DNA of 22,980 bases from DATGKD01 sp035294855 (GTDB taxonomy: Bacteria; Actinomycetota; Acidimicrobiia; Acidimicrobiales; UBA8190). The notes beneath the pieces were generated by a model. It was not told the DNA's origin. It did no database searches and saw nothing but the letters and a program-made list of their open reading frames with translations. Of this stretch, positions 15,806 to 22,688 are shown in pieces (position 1 is the first letter of the stretch; each line of letters begins with the position of its first letter). The stretch is from positions 1-22,980 of the forward strand of contig DATGKD010000231.1 of NCBI GenBank assembly GCA_035294855.1, written 5' to 3'. The position numbers were made by a program, and so were the translations under genes.

Positions 15806-18187
15806 TCAGCCCGACCAGCGCCAGTTGGCGATGGCCGGTTCGTCCTCGCCGTGCTCGCGCGTGTACCGCCGCGCCTCCAGGCGGGCGTCGACCATCGTCT
15901 GGCGCAGGGCAGCGGTGCGTGCCTCGAACCCGGGCACTCGATCGAGCACGTCGATGACTAAGTGGAAGCGGTCGAGGTCGTTCAGCATCACCATGTCGAA
16001 CGGCGTGGTGGTGGTACCGCGTTCCTTGTAGCCCCGCACGTGGAAGTTGTCGTGGTTGCGACGGCGGTACGTCAGGCGGTGGATGAGCCACGGGTAGCCG
16101 TGGAACGCGAAGATCACCGGGCGGTCCTCGGTGAAGATCGTGTCGAACTCCCGGTCCGAGAGCCCGTGCGGGTGCTCGGAGTCCGGCTGCAATCGCATGA
16201 GGTCCACCACGTTGACGACGCGCACCTTGAGCTCGGGCAGCGCGGCCCGCAACAACTCGACCGCGGCCAGAGTCTCGAGCGTGGGGATCTCGCCGCAGCA
16301 CGCCATCACGACGTCGGGGAGCGTCCCTTCGTCGTTGGAGGCGAACGTCCACACGCCGAGCCCGCGGGTGCAGTGCACGAGAGCCTCTTCCGCCGACAGC
16401 CAGTCGTGCTGGAGCTGCTTGCCGGCCACGACCACGTTCACGTAGTCGCGGCTGCGCAGGCAGTGATCCGCCACCGACAACAAACAGTTGGCGTCGGGCG
16501 GCAGATAGACGCGGATGACCGATGCCTGCTTGTTGACCACCACGTCGAGGAAGCCGGGATCCTGGTGGGAGAAGCCGTTGTGGTCCTGGCGCCACACGTG
16601 ACTGGACAGCAGGTAGTTGAGCGAGGCCACCGGACGTCGCCAGGCGATCTCCTGGCACGCCTCCAGCCACTTGGCGTGCTGGTTGAACATCGAGTCGACG
16701 ATGTGGATGAACGCCTCGTAGCAGTTGAAAAGGCCATGGCGGCCGCTCAGGAGGTAGCCCTCGAGCACGCCCTGGCACAGGTGTTCCGACAGCACCTCCA
16801 TGACCCGGCCGTCGGGAGCCAGGTGGTCGTCACCCGGGATCGTGGCCGCTTCCCAAGTCCGGTCGGTCACCTCGAAGACCGCCTGGAGACGGTTCGACGC
16901 CGTCTCGTCGGGGCCGAACAAGCGGAAGGTCTCAGGATTGGCGCGCATCACGTCGCGCAGGAAGTCGCCCAGCACGGTCGTGGCGCTGTGCAGGTTCCTC
17001 CCCGGCCCGTCCACCTCCACCGTGTAGCTCGTCCAGTCGGGGAGCTCGAGGGCGCGCAAGAGCAGGCCGCCGTTCGCGTGCGGGGTGGCGCTCATCCTCT
17101 GTTCCCCGGTCGGGGTGCAGTCGAGCACGTGTTCCACGGGCCGGCCACCCGAGTCGAACAACTCCTCCGGGCGGTAACTGCGCATCCACGCCTCGAGCTC
17201 GGCCAGATGCGCGGGGTTCTCGCGTACCTCGCTCAACGGCACCTGGTGGGCCCGCCAGGTCCCCTCCACCGCCACGCCGTCGACCGTGCGCGGCCCGGTC
17301 CAACCCTTGGGCGTGCGCAGCACGATCATCGGCCAGCGCGCCCGATCGCTGACGCCTCGTATGCGCGCCGCCGACCAGATGCCGTCGATGCGGTCGAAGA
17401 TGTCGTCCATGGCCGCAGCCATACGCCCGTGGACTTCGAGGTGGTCGTCGTCGGGATCGGCGTGCACCACCACGGGCGCGTAGCCGTAGCCGGTCAGCAG
17501 CGCGAGGAGCTCGTCCTCGTCGATGCGTGCCAGCACGGTGGGACTGGCGATCTTGTAGCCGTTGAGATGCAGGATCGGCAGCACCGCCCCGTCACGCACC
17601 GGGTCGAGAAACTTGTTGGCGTGCCAGCTCGTTGCGAGCGCCCCCGTCTCCGCCTCCCCGTCGCCCACCACGCAGGCCACCACGAGTTCGGGGTTGTCGA
17701 ACGCCGCGCCGTAGGCGTGCGCGAGCGAGTACCCGAGCTCGCCACCTTCGTTGATCGACCCCGGTGTCTCCGGTGCGGCGTGGCTGGGGATCCCGCCGGG
17801 GAACGAAAACTGCCGGAACAGCCGTCCCATGCCCGTGACGTTCTGCGGGACGTGCGAGTAGAGCTCGCTGTAGGTGCCGTCCAGCCAGGCGTTGGCCACC
17901 ATCGCCGGCCCCCCGTGCCCGGGTCCGCACACGTACAGCACGCGTGCGTCGCGCTGGCGGATCACCCGGTTGAGATGCGCGTAGACGAAGTTGAGCCCGG
18001 GGCTCGTCCCCCAGTGCCCGAGCAGGCGGGGCTTGATGTGCTCCGGGCGCAGCGGCTCGGCCAGGAGCGGGTTCTCGAGCAGGTAGATCTGCCCGACGGT
18101 CAGGTAGTTCGCGGCGCGCCAGTAGGCGTCGAGCACGGCGAGGCCGTCGCCCCCCTCCCCGCCGTCGTGGATGGGGCCGTTGTGCAT
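15806..18187 (-). CDS. xfp: Xylulose-5-phosphate / fructose-6-phosphate phosphoketolase
   Basis: Phosphoketolase is a thiamine diphosphate enzyme that splits xylulose-5-P (or fructose-6-P) with phosphate into acetyl phosphate plus glyceraldehyde-3-P (or erythrose-4-P). The 793-residue protein is of normal length. It begins with LDAYWRAANYLTVGQIYL, has GHWGTSPG (His58), GPGHGGPAM, the TPP motif GDGEAETG (175-182) with the partner Asn in LHLNGYKI, and SHQDPGFLD and GYPWLIHRLTYRR in the C-terminal half. All are family signatures. ATG 18187 has AAGGAGG 8 nt upstream. The divergent neighbour, acetate kinase, uses its product acetyl phosphate to make ATP, a standard functional pairing. It is cytosolic. 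Confidence 0.97.
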   Translation of the reverse strand: MHNGPIHDGGEGGDGLAVLDAYWRAANYLTVGQIYLLENPLLAEPLRPEHIKPRLLGHWGTSPGLNFVYAHLNRVIRQRDARVLYVCGPGHGGPAMVANAWLDGTYSELYSHVPQNVTGMGRLFRQFSFPGGIPSHAAPETPGSINEGGELGYSLAHAYGAAFDNPELVVACVVGDGEAETGALATSWHANKFLDPVRDGAVLPILHLNGYKIASPTVLARIDEDELLALLTGYGYAPVVVHADPDDDHLEVHGRMAAAMDDIFDRIDGIWSAARIRGVSDRARWPMIVLRTPKGWTGPRTVDGVAVEGTWRAHQVPLSEVRENPAHLAELEAWMRSYRPEELFDSGGRPVEHVLDCTPTGEQRMSATPHANGGLLLRALELPDWTSYTVEVDGPGRNLHSATTVLGDFLRDVMRANPETFRLFGPDETASNRLQAVFEVTDRTWEAATIPGDDHLAPDGRVMEVLSEHLCQGVLEGYLLSGRHGLFNCYEAFIHIVDSMFNQHAKWLEACQEIAWRRPVASLNYLLSSHVWRQDHNGFSHQDPGFLDVVVNKQASVIRVYLPPDANCLLSVADHCLRSRDYVNVVVAGKQLQHDWLSAEEALVHCTRGLGVWTFASNDEGTLPDVVMACCGEIPTLETLAAVELLRAALPELKVRVVNVVDLMRLQPDSEHPHGLSDREFDTIFTEDRPVIFAFHGYPWLIHRLTYRRRNHDNFHVRGYKERGTTTTPFDMVMLNDLDRFHLVIDVLDRVPGFEARTAALRQTMVDARLEARRYTREHGEDEPAIANWRWSG

Positions 18188-18216
18188 GTCGGGGGCCTCC
18201 TTGGCAAGGTGGGACC
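18188..18216. promoter_or_regulatory. 29-bp divergent gap with two back-to-back Shine-Dalgarno sequences
   Basis: The xfp ATG and ackA GTG are only 29 bp apart on opposite strands. The gap holds the xfp AAGGAGG (minus, 18202-18196) and the ackA AAGGTGG (plus, 18206-18212), three bp apart. There is no room for a promoter, so each promoter must lie in or beyond the 5' coding part of the other gene, and the two mRNAs should overlap antisense at their 5' ends. Confidence 0.6.
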
Positions 18217-19335
18217 GTGCGGGTGCTGGTGGTGAACGCCGGTTCGAGCAGCCTCAAGTTGAGCGCCCTCGGGCCCGACGACGCCACGATCTTCGACCAG
18301 ACCGTGCCACGGACCAGGGGGGAGGCCGACGCGCCGGCGCTGCGCGCCGCTCTCGACAGCGTGCCGGACGTCGACGCCGTCGGCCACCGCGTGGTCCACG
18401 GTGGTGCGATCTTCGAACGTGCGGTGGTCCTCGACGCGAGACGCGAGCGCGAACTGCACGAGCTCGCCGACCTGGCCCCACTCCACAACGCTCCGGCGTT
18501 GGCAGCCGTCGCCGCCACGCAGGCGTGGCGCCCGGAGATCCCCCAGGTGGCGTGTTTCGACACCGAGTTCCACACCACCATGCCCGCGGCCGCGACCCAG
18601 TATGCGTTGCCCCAGGAATGGCGGGACTGGGGGCTGCGGCGCTTCGGCTTCCACGGCCTCTCCCACGCGTACGCCACCCGCCGCGCCGCGCACGTGCTCG
18701 GCCGCCCGCCCGAGGACCTCCGCTTGGTGAGCGCCCACCTCGGTGCGGGCGCCTCGCTCGCGGCGGTGGCCCACGGACGCTCCGTGGACACCACCATGGG
18801 CTTCACGCCGCTCGAGGGCCTCGTCATGGCCACGCGTTCGGGGAGCATCGACCCCGGTGCCCTGCTGTGGGTCATGCGCCACCGGGCCCTGTCGGTCGAC
18901 CAGGTGGAAGAGGTGCTGGAACGGGGCTCGGGATTGCTCGGGCTATCGGGGACGTCCGCCGACATGCGCGCGGTGATCACCGCCGCCGACGATGGCGACG
19001 CTCGCGCCGCACTGGCCGTCGACGTCTACGGGCATCGCCTGCGCGCGCTCGTCGCCGCCATGGTGGCGGCCATGGATGGCATTGACGGCCTCGTGTTCAC
19101 GGGGGGCGTCGGTGAGGGGTCGGCGCGTGTGCGTCGCGACGCCTGCGCCGGGCTCGGCTTCCTCGGGATCCGGATGGACGAGGTCCTCAACGACGCACCG
19201 GTCGACGACCCGGGCTCGGGCTCGGACCGGGTGGTGTCCCCTCCCGGCGCCTCCCCCGCCGTCGTGGTGGTGCACGCCCGCGAGGACCTGGAGATCGCCC
19301 GCCAGGTTCGGTCGGTGGTGGGGGCAAGGCGCTGA
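18217..19335 (+). CDS. ackA: Acetate kinase
   Basis: Acetate kinase converts acetyl phosphate and ADP to acetate and ATP (reversible). The 372-residue protein starts VRVLVVNAGSSSLK at GTG 18217, with AAGGTGG close upstream. Active-site blocks are GHRVVHGG (Arg58), FDTEFHTTMP (Asp115), FGFHGLSH (His146), SAHLGAGASL, ATRSGSIDPG and FTGGVGEGS; the C-terminal HAREDLEIAR holds the conserved acidic segment. It is about 25 residues shorter than typical enzymes (near 400), mainly through a compact N-terminal domain, but no catalytic motif is lost. Together with the divergent xfp it completes the ATP-yielding end of a phosphoketolase shunt; no pta gene is in view. Confidence 0.95.
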   Translation: MRVLVVNAGSSSLKLSALGPDDATIFDQTVPRTRGEADAPALRAALDSVPDVDAVGHRVVHGGAIFERAVVLDARRERELHELADLAPLHNAPALAAVAATQAWRPEIPQVACFDTEFHTTMPAAATQYALPQEWRDWGLRRFGFHGLSHAYATRRAAHVLGRPPEDLRLVSAHLGAGASLAAVAHGRSVDTTMGFTPLEGLVMATRSGSIDPGALLWVMRHRALSVDQVEEVLERGSGLLGLSGTSADMRAVITAADDGDARAALAVDVYGHRLRALVAAMVAAMDGIDGLVFTGGVGEGSARVRRDACAGLGFLGIRMDEVLNDAPVDDPGSGSDRVVSPPGASPAVVVVHAREDLEIARQVRSVVGARR

Positions 19336-19400
19336 GAACGCCGCCCTAGTCCGGTCGTGGCGAGGTCAACGTCTCGCCCACTGAGGCGCGACCATGGGCC

Positions 19401-20408
19401 GTGCGCGCCTGGGAGGTCGACACGCCCGGCCCGGTCACCGGGCACCCCCTGCGACTGGTCGACAGGCCGTTGCCCGAGCCGGGGCCTCACGAGGTTCGCG
19501 TCCGTGTCTCGGTGTGCGGTGTGTGCCGGACCGACCTGCACGTCGTCGAGGGGGACCTGCCCGTCCATCGCCCCCACGTCGTCCCCGGGCACCAGGTGGT
19601 CGGGACGGTCGACGCCCGCGGTCCCGGGGCCGAGCGGTTCGCGCCCGGCGACCGGGTGGGCGTCGCCTGGCTGGCGACGACCGACGGCGTGTGCCGCTTT
19701 TGCCGGCGCGGCGACGAGAACCTGTGCACGGGCGCCACGTTCACGGGTTGGGACCGCGACGGCGGGTACGCGGAGGCGACCCTCGTCGACGAGCGGTACG
19801 CCTACCGGCTCCCGGACGACCTTCCCGACGAGCAGGCCGCGCCGCTGCTGTGCGCCGGGATCATCGGCTACCGCGCCCTGCGGCGCGCCCAGCTGCCGCC
19901 CGGCGGCCGCCTGGGCCTCTACGGCTTCGGGGCGTCCGCCCATCTGGTGGCCCAGCTCGCCATGCGCGAAGGCGCGGCGGTCCACGTCATGACGCGCTCA
20001 CCCGATGCGCAGCGCCTCGCTCGCGAGCTGGGGGTGGCGTCCGCCGGGCCGGCCGACGCCGAGCCCCCCGAGCCCCTGGACGCGGCCATCTTGTTCGCGC
20101 CCGTCGGCACCCTCGTCCCGCCGGCGCTGCGCGCCCTCGACCGAGGCGGGATCCTCGTCGTGGCGGGCATCCACCTGAGCGACGTTCCCGTCCTGCGGTA
20201 CGAGGAGGAGTTGTTCTACGAGCGCCAGGTGCGCAGCGTGACGGCCAACACCCGCCACGACGGCGAGGAGCTGCTGCGGCTGGCCCCCCGCCTCGGTGTG
20301 GCGGCGGCCACCGTCGTCTACCGGTTCGACGCCGCCGACCGCGCCCTTGCCGACCTGGCGGCCGATCGCGTCACCGGCGTCGCCGTCCTCAGCATGGGAG
20401 CACCCTGA
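19401..20408 (+). CDS. Zinc-dependent alcohol dehydrogenase (MDR family, AdhA-like)
   Basis: This 335-residue medium-chain dehydrogenase has catalytic zinc ligands Cys42 (CGVCRTDLH), His64 (PGHQVVG) and Cys151 (LLCAGIIGYRAL), and a Rossmann motif LYGFGASAH (173-181) typical of the AdhA subgroup. The structural zinc lobe reads TDGVCRFCRRGDENLC: Cys98, Cys101 and Cys109 are present, but the usual first Cys is Asp95. It should oxidise an alcohol or reduce an aldehyde with NAD(P); the substrate is unknown. The start at GTG 19401 is chosen because it gives the family N-terminus; the ribosome binding site is poor (GAGG about 14 nt upstream). It follows ackA by 65 nt and may be co-transcribed with it. 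It converges with the DUF202 genes. Confidence 0.9.
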   Translation: MRAWEVDTPGPVTGHPLRLVDRPLPEPGPHEVRVRVSVCGVCRTDLHVVEGDLPVHRPHVVPGHQVVGTVDARGPGAERFAPGDRVGVAWLATTDGVCRFCRRGDENLCTGATFTGWDRDGGYAEATLVDERYAYRLPDDLPDEQAAPLLCAGIIGYRALRRAQLPPGGRLGLYGFGASAHLVAQLAMREGAAVHVMTRSPDAQRLARELGVASAGPADAEPPEPLDAAILFAPVGTLVPPALRALDRGGILVVAGIHLSDVPVLRYEEELFYERQVRSVTANTRHDGEELLRLAPRLGVAAATVVYRFDAADRALADLAADRVTGVAVLSMGAP

Positions 20409-20453
20409 TCGCTCCGAAGCCGCGGCGCTCGCCGACTGTGAGTGGATGGCGCC

Positions 20454-20795
20454 TCATGGGGGGTTCGGCAGGAGGCTCACGACGATGCCGGCGACGGCCA
20501 GCATGAGCGTGCCTGCGCTGATGAGCGCCAGCACCGTCGAGTCGTACACCCCCCGCCGGGCACGCACTCGCCTCGACAGCCGGCCACCGAGATGCAGTGC
20601 CGTCGCCCACACGAACGTGCCCGCGGAGATGACCCCCAGCGCGACCACCTCGTCGGTGCCGCGCAGCGGCCACAGGTGACGCACCAGCACGGCTACACAC
20701 ACCACGAGGGCAAGGCCCGAGCGGTTCCACGCCAGGTCGGTGCGCTCCGCGGCGAGCCCGGCGTCGGAGTCGTCGACTTCGTCGCTGGATGTCAT
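20454..20795 (-). CDS. DUF202 family membrane protein (second of a pair)
   Basis: This 113-residue protein has the DUF202 signature AAERTDLAWNRSGLAL at residues 15-30 and three predicted membrane spans (about 25-45, 49-68, 86-109). The acidic N-terminus (SSDEVDDSD) should be cytosolic. Function of the family is unknown. The gene follows the other DUF202 gene by 19 nt on the same strand, which implies one operon. Only a GAG sits near the ATG as weak ribosome binding site. The two copies share the signature but differ in loops and length, so the duplication is old or the pair is a heteromer. Confidence 0.85.
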   Translation of the reverse strand: MTSSDEVDDSDAGLAAERTDLAWNRSGLALVVCVAVLVRHLWPLRGTDEVVALGVISAGTFVWATALHLGGRLSRRVRARRGVYDSTVLALISAGTLMLAVAGIVVSLLPNPP

Positions 20796-20814
20796 CTCGA
20801 TCGTGTCGTCACGT

Positions 20815-21171
20815 TCAGTATGCGGCGAGGACGAGCGCGATGACCGCCACGGCGATGACCCCGATGGCGAGGACGAACGGCATGGGCGAGCGCGGCAACG
20901 GCTCCCCGCGGCGCATGGCGCGCTGGTTCGCCCGCCAATGGAGGTAACTCGTGGCGGCCACGAGGGCGCCGAGCGCCACGAGGGGCAGACCGAGGATGCG
21001 ACGGCCGTTCGCCACGTGGAACCTCGGCAGCAGCTGGGTGGCGGCCACGCCGGTGGCGATGAGCGCCAGCGCGGTCCGGTTCCACGCCAGGAACGTGCGC
21101 TCGTTGGCGTAGGTGAACCGCACGTCGGGCTCGCGCTCTCGGTCTCCTTCCGGATCGCGGGCCGCGGGCAC
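20815..21171 (-). CDS. DUF202 / YidH family membrane protein (first of a pair)
   Basis: This 118-residue protein has the DUF202 signature NERTFLAWNRTALAL (residues 23-37), three predicted membrane spans (about 33-48, 58-77, 97-117) and a charged N-terminus (DPEGDREREPD). This is the YidH-like form. Role unknown; three-span inner membrane protein. The start is GTG 21171. It lacks a ribosome binding site but has TAGGGT 8 nt upstream, a leaderless arrangement. It heads a two-gene unit with the next DUF202 gene. Confidence 0.87.
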   Translation of the reverse strand: MPAARDPEGDREREPDVRFTYANERTFLAWNRTALALIATGVAATQLLPRFHVANGRRILGLPLVALGALVAATSYLHWRANQRAMRRGEPLPRSPMPFVLAIGVIAVAVIALVLAAY

Positions 21172-21179
21172 CGAGCCGC

Positions 21180-21185
21180 ACCCTA
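21180..21185 (-). promoter_or_regulatory. -10-like TAGGGT for leaderless DUF202 operon
   Basis: On the minus strand TAGGGT is followed by exactly 8 nt (GCGGCTCG) and the GTG of the first DUF202 gene. No Shine-Dalgarno sequence is present. Hexamer and spacing are identical to those before the lipoprotein gene at the right edge. Confidence 0.5.
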
Positions 21186-21205
21186 CCCAGCGGGGGTTGG
21201 CGCGG

Positions 21206-21221
21206 CCGGGACCGTCCCCGG
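21206..21221 (-). terminator. Possible terminator hairpin after the APH-fold kinase gene
   Basis: A CCGGGA / TCCC(c)GG stem with a 3-nt loop lies 7-8 nt beyond the kinase stop and upstream of the DUF202 promoter element. It lacks a U-run. Position suggests transcriptional separation of the two units. Confidence 0.3.
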
Positions 21222-21228
21222 TGTGGCT

Positions 21229-21939
21229 CTACGAGAGAAGAGAGGCGGCTTCGAGCTCGCGCACCACCCGCCACATGCCGGCCTGCTCGTCCGGGGACAT
21301 GTTGGGGTCGTGAACCTTCCACTCGACCGTGGCCCGCACGGAGGGAGCGATGGCTGCGAGATCGAATCCTCGCAGGAACAAGCGGACGAACAACGCCCGG
21401 AACCGGCCCATCACCGCGGCACGCAGCCGGCCCGCGGGGATCTCGCCGGCGGCGAGGAGGATCCAGGTGAGGGCGACGTCCACGGCAGGTTGGCCACGCG
21501 CCGCGTTCGACCAGTCGATGACCACGGGCCCGCGGTCGGAGAGCAGCACGTTCAGCGGGTGCAGGTCGAGATGCACGAGGCGGTCGCCGTCCGGACCGGG
21601 CGCGGCCCGCAACCACGTCGGCGCGGTGATGTCGTGGAGCCGGTGATGGAGGTCGGCGAGCAGGCGGGCCTGACGGCCGAACGTCCAGGGGCGGCTGCCG
21701 AGCGCGTCGGCCATGGAAGGGCCGTCGACTCGCTGCATGACGAGTGCGGTCCCGTCGTCGCTCACCTCGGACACGAACGGGACCGGGTACCCATGAGCGC
21801 GGGCGTGCTCCATCACCTCGGCCTCTTGCGCCAGCGTGCGGCCCCCGCGGGAGCGGCGCAGCACGAGGCCGGGCCCGTACTCGAAGATGTCCGAGTCCCG
21901 TCCCGACGCGATGTGACGCCCGGGTGGGTCCACGCCCAC
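21229..21939 (-). CDS. Aminoglycoside phosphotransferase (APH)-fold kinase
   Basis: This 236-residue protein has the APH/choline-kinase catalytic loop LVHLDLHPLNVLL (His123, catalytic Asp125, Asn130) and the metal-binding VVIDWSNA (Asp142). The N-lobe is short: ASGRDSDIFEYGPGLVLRRS replaces the glycine loop and VAIK strand, with an Arg-rich end rather than a clear Lys, followed by the helix Glu in QEAEVMEHARAHG. The family phosphorylates small molecules; this one cannot be assigned a substrate, and resistance to aminoglycosides should not be assumed. It lies downstream of dtd by 51 nt. Start GTG 21939 lacks a clear ribosome binding site; a GTG two codons later is possible. A perfect 12-bp palindrome lies just upstream. 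Confidence 0.83.
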   Translation of the reverse strand: MGVDPPGRHIASGRDSDIFEYGPGLVLRRSRGGRTLAQEAEVMEHARAHGYPVPFVSEVSDDGTALVMQRVDGPSMADALGSRPWTFGRQARLLADLHHRLHDITAPTWLRAAPGPDGDRLVHLDLHPLNVLLSDRGPVVIDWSNAARGQPAVDVALTWILLAAGEIPAGRLRAAVMGRFRALFVRLFLRGFDLAAIAPSVRATVEWKVHDPNMSPDEQAGMWRVVRELEAASLLS

Positions 21940-21947
21940 CAGCTTGA

Positions 21948-21959
21948 CACCACGTGGTG
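21948..21959. promoter_or_regulatory. 12-bp perfect palindrome CACCACGTGGTG upstream of the kinase gene
   Basis: CACCACGTGGTG reads the same on both strands and ends 8 nt before the kinase GTG, in the 51-bp gap after dtd. It is too compact for an efficient terminator without a loop, so a protein-binding site (operator) is the more natural reading. No paired -10 is visible. Confidence 0.3.
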
Positions 21960-21990
21960 AGAGGCGCCCTGTTCTGCCGGGCAGCGCCCG

Positions 21991-22428
21991 TCAGACCTCG
22001 AGGACCAAAGTGACCGGTCCGTCGTTCGTGAGCGTCACGGCCATCTGAGCCCGGAAGCGCCCGGTCGCCACCCGGGCGCCGAGCTGCACGAGCTCGGCGA
22101 CGAGGCGCTCGACGAGGGGTTCGGCCGCCTCGGGGCCTGCCGACGCCGCGAACGACGGCCGCCTGCCACGGGTCGTGTCGGCATACAGCGTGAACTGGCT
22201 GACGACGAGCAACTCCCGGTCGAGGTCTGCGGCGGCACGGTTCATCTTCCCGCTCTCGTCGGCGAACACGCGCGCATGCCACAGCTTGTCCGCCAGGCGC
22301 GCCGCCGACCCGTCGTCGTCCTCGTGGCCGACGCCGACGAAGACGCACAGGCCCTCGCCGATCCGGCCGACGACCTCGTCCCCCACCGACACCGATGCCG
22401 ACGACACGCGCTGGACGACGGCGCGCAT
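21991..22428 (-). CDS. dtd: D-aminoacyl-tRNA deacylase
   Basis: Dtd hydrolyses D-amino acids (and glycine) mischarged on tRNA. The 145-residue protein starts MRAVVQRVSSASV, has the SQFTL motif (SQFTLYAD, residues 77-84) and the Gly-cisPro-type motif NDGPVTL (Gly137-Pro138), plus GKMNRA and GRRPSF. Length is normal for the family. ATG 22428 lies one nt after the stop of the hydrolase remnant, with only a poor ribosome binding site, so its translation may depend on coupling to that short upstream frame. The enzyme is cytosolic. Confidence 0.96.
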   Translation of the reverse strand: MRAVVQRVSSASVSVGDEVVGRIGEGLCVFVGVGHEDDDGSAARLADKLWHARVFADESGKMNRAAADLDRELLVVSQFTLYADTTRGRRPSFAASAGPEAAEPLVERLVAELVQLGARVATGRFRAQMAVTLTNDGPVTLVLEV

Positions 22429-22429
22429 C

Positions 22430-22591
22430 TCAGGTCGACGACAGCCGGCGCGCGATGGACACCACCTCATTCGTCACCAGCTCGGGGCGGCCACCACGGT
22501 CCGCGAGAAGCTCCAGGACAGGCTCCCAGCACCAGGCGCCGTGCCACGCTCCGTGGACGAGCAGGACCGGCACCGCGCCCGTGGCTCGCAC
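22430..22591 (-). pseudogene. Internally deleted alpha/beta hydrolase remnant (53 codons)
   Basis: A GTG at 22591 opens an intact 53-codon frame ending in TGA one nt before dtd. Residues 7-33 (VPVLLVHGAWHGAWCWEPVL, then ELLADRG) match the N-terminus of alpha/beta hydrolases, including the HG-W oxyanion segment. From about residue 35 (GRPELVTNEVVSIARRL) it jumps to what looks like the C-terminal helix of such enzymes. The GxSxG nucleophile, acid and His are all gone, and full members have about 230-270 residues. The simplest reading is an in-frame deletion of about 200 codons, with junction near 22489-22497. It may persist because its promoter and frame carry dtd expression. A functional micro-protein cannot be excluded. 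Confidence 0.65.
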
Positions 22592-22597
22592 TTGCGC

Positions 22598-22603
22598 AGA
22601 CTA
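22598..22603 (-). promoter_or_regulatory. -10-like TAGTCT for the hydrolase remnant / dtd unit
   Basis: TAGTCT on the minus strand is followed by 6 nt and the GTG of the remnant, with no ribosome binding site. It would also drive dtd. The TAG is in frame and closes the frame upstream, which decides the start. Confidence 0.4.
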
Positions 22604-22610
22604 GGGCGAC

Positions 22611-22627
22611 CACCCCGCAGCGGGGTG
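22611..22627. promoter_or_regulatory. Inverted repeat CACCCCG-CAG-CGGGGTG, candidate operator
   Basis: A perfect 7+7-bp inverted repeat with a 3-nt centre lies between two divergent -10-like elements, over the spacer and -35 region of the minus-strand one (TAGTCT at 22603-22598). It has no gene ending next to it, so an operator is more likely than a terminator. Confidence 0.4.
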
Positions 22628-22674
22628 TGCGGAGTGGACACATCCGCCCGGCGTCGGGTGGTGTGACGAGCCGG

Positions 22675-22680
22675 TAGGGT
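22675..22680 (+). promoter_or_regulatory. -10-like TAGGGT for leaderless lipoprotein gene
   Basis: TAGGGT is followed by 8 nt (CCACACCC) and the GTG at 22689; there is no ribosome binding site. The arrangement is the same as at the DUF202 gene. Confidence 0.48.
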
Positions 22681-22688
22681 CCACACCC

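Noticed and set aside
15962..18235. A 757-codon plus-strand frame opposite xfp
   Set aside because: Mirror of the phosphoketolase gene, whose motifs are complete; the antisense product has no recognisable fold.
21229..21939. Reading the APH-fold gene as an antibiotic resistance gene
   Set aside because: Only the generic catalytic loop and metal site are visible; the APH fold covers many small-molecule kinases, and nothing here points to aminoglycosides.
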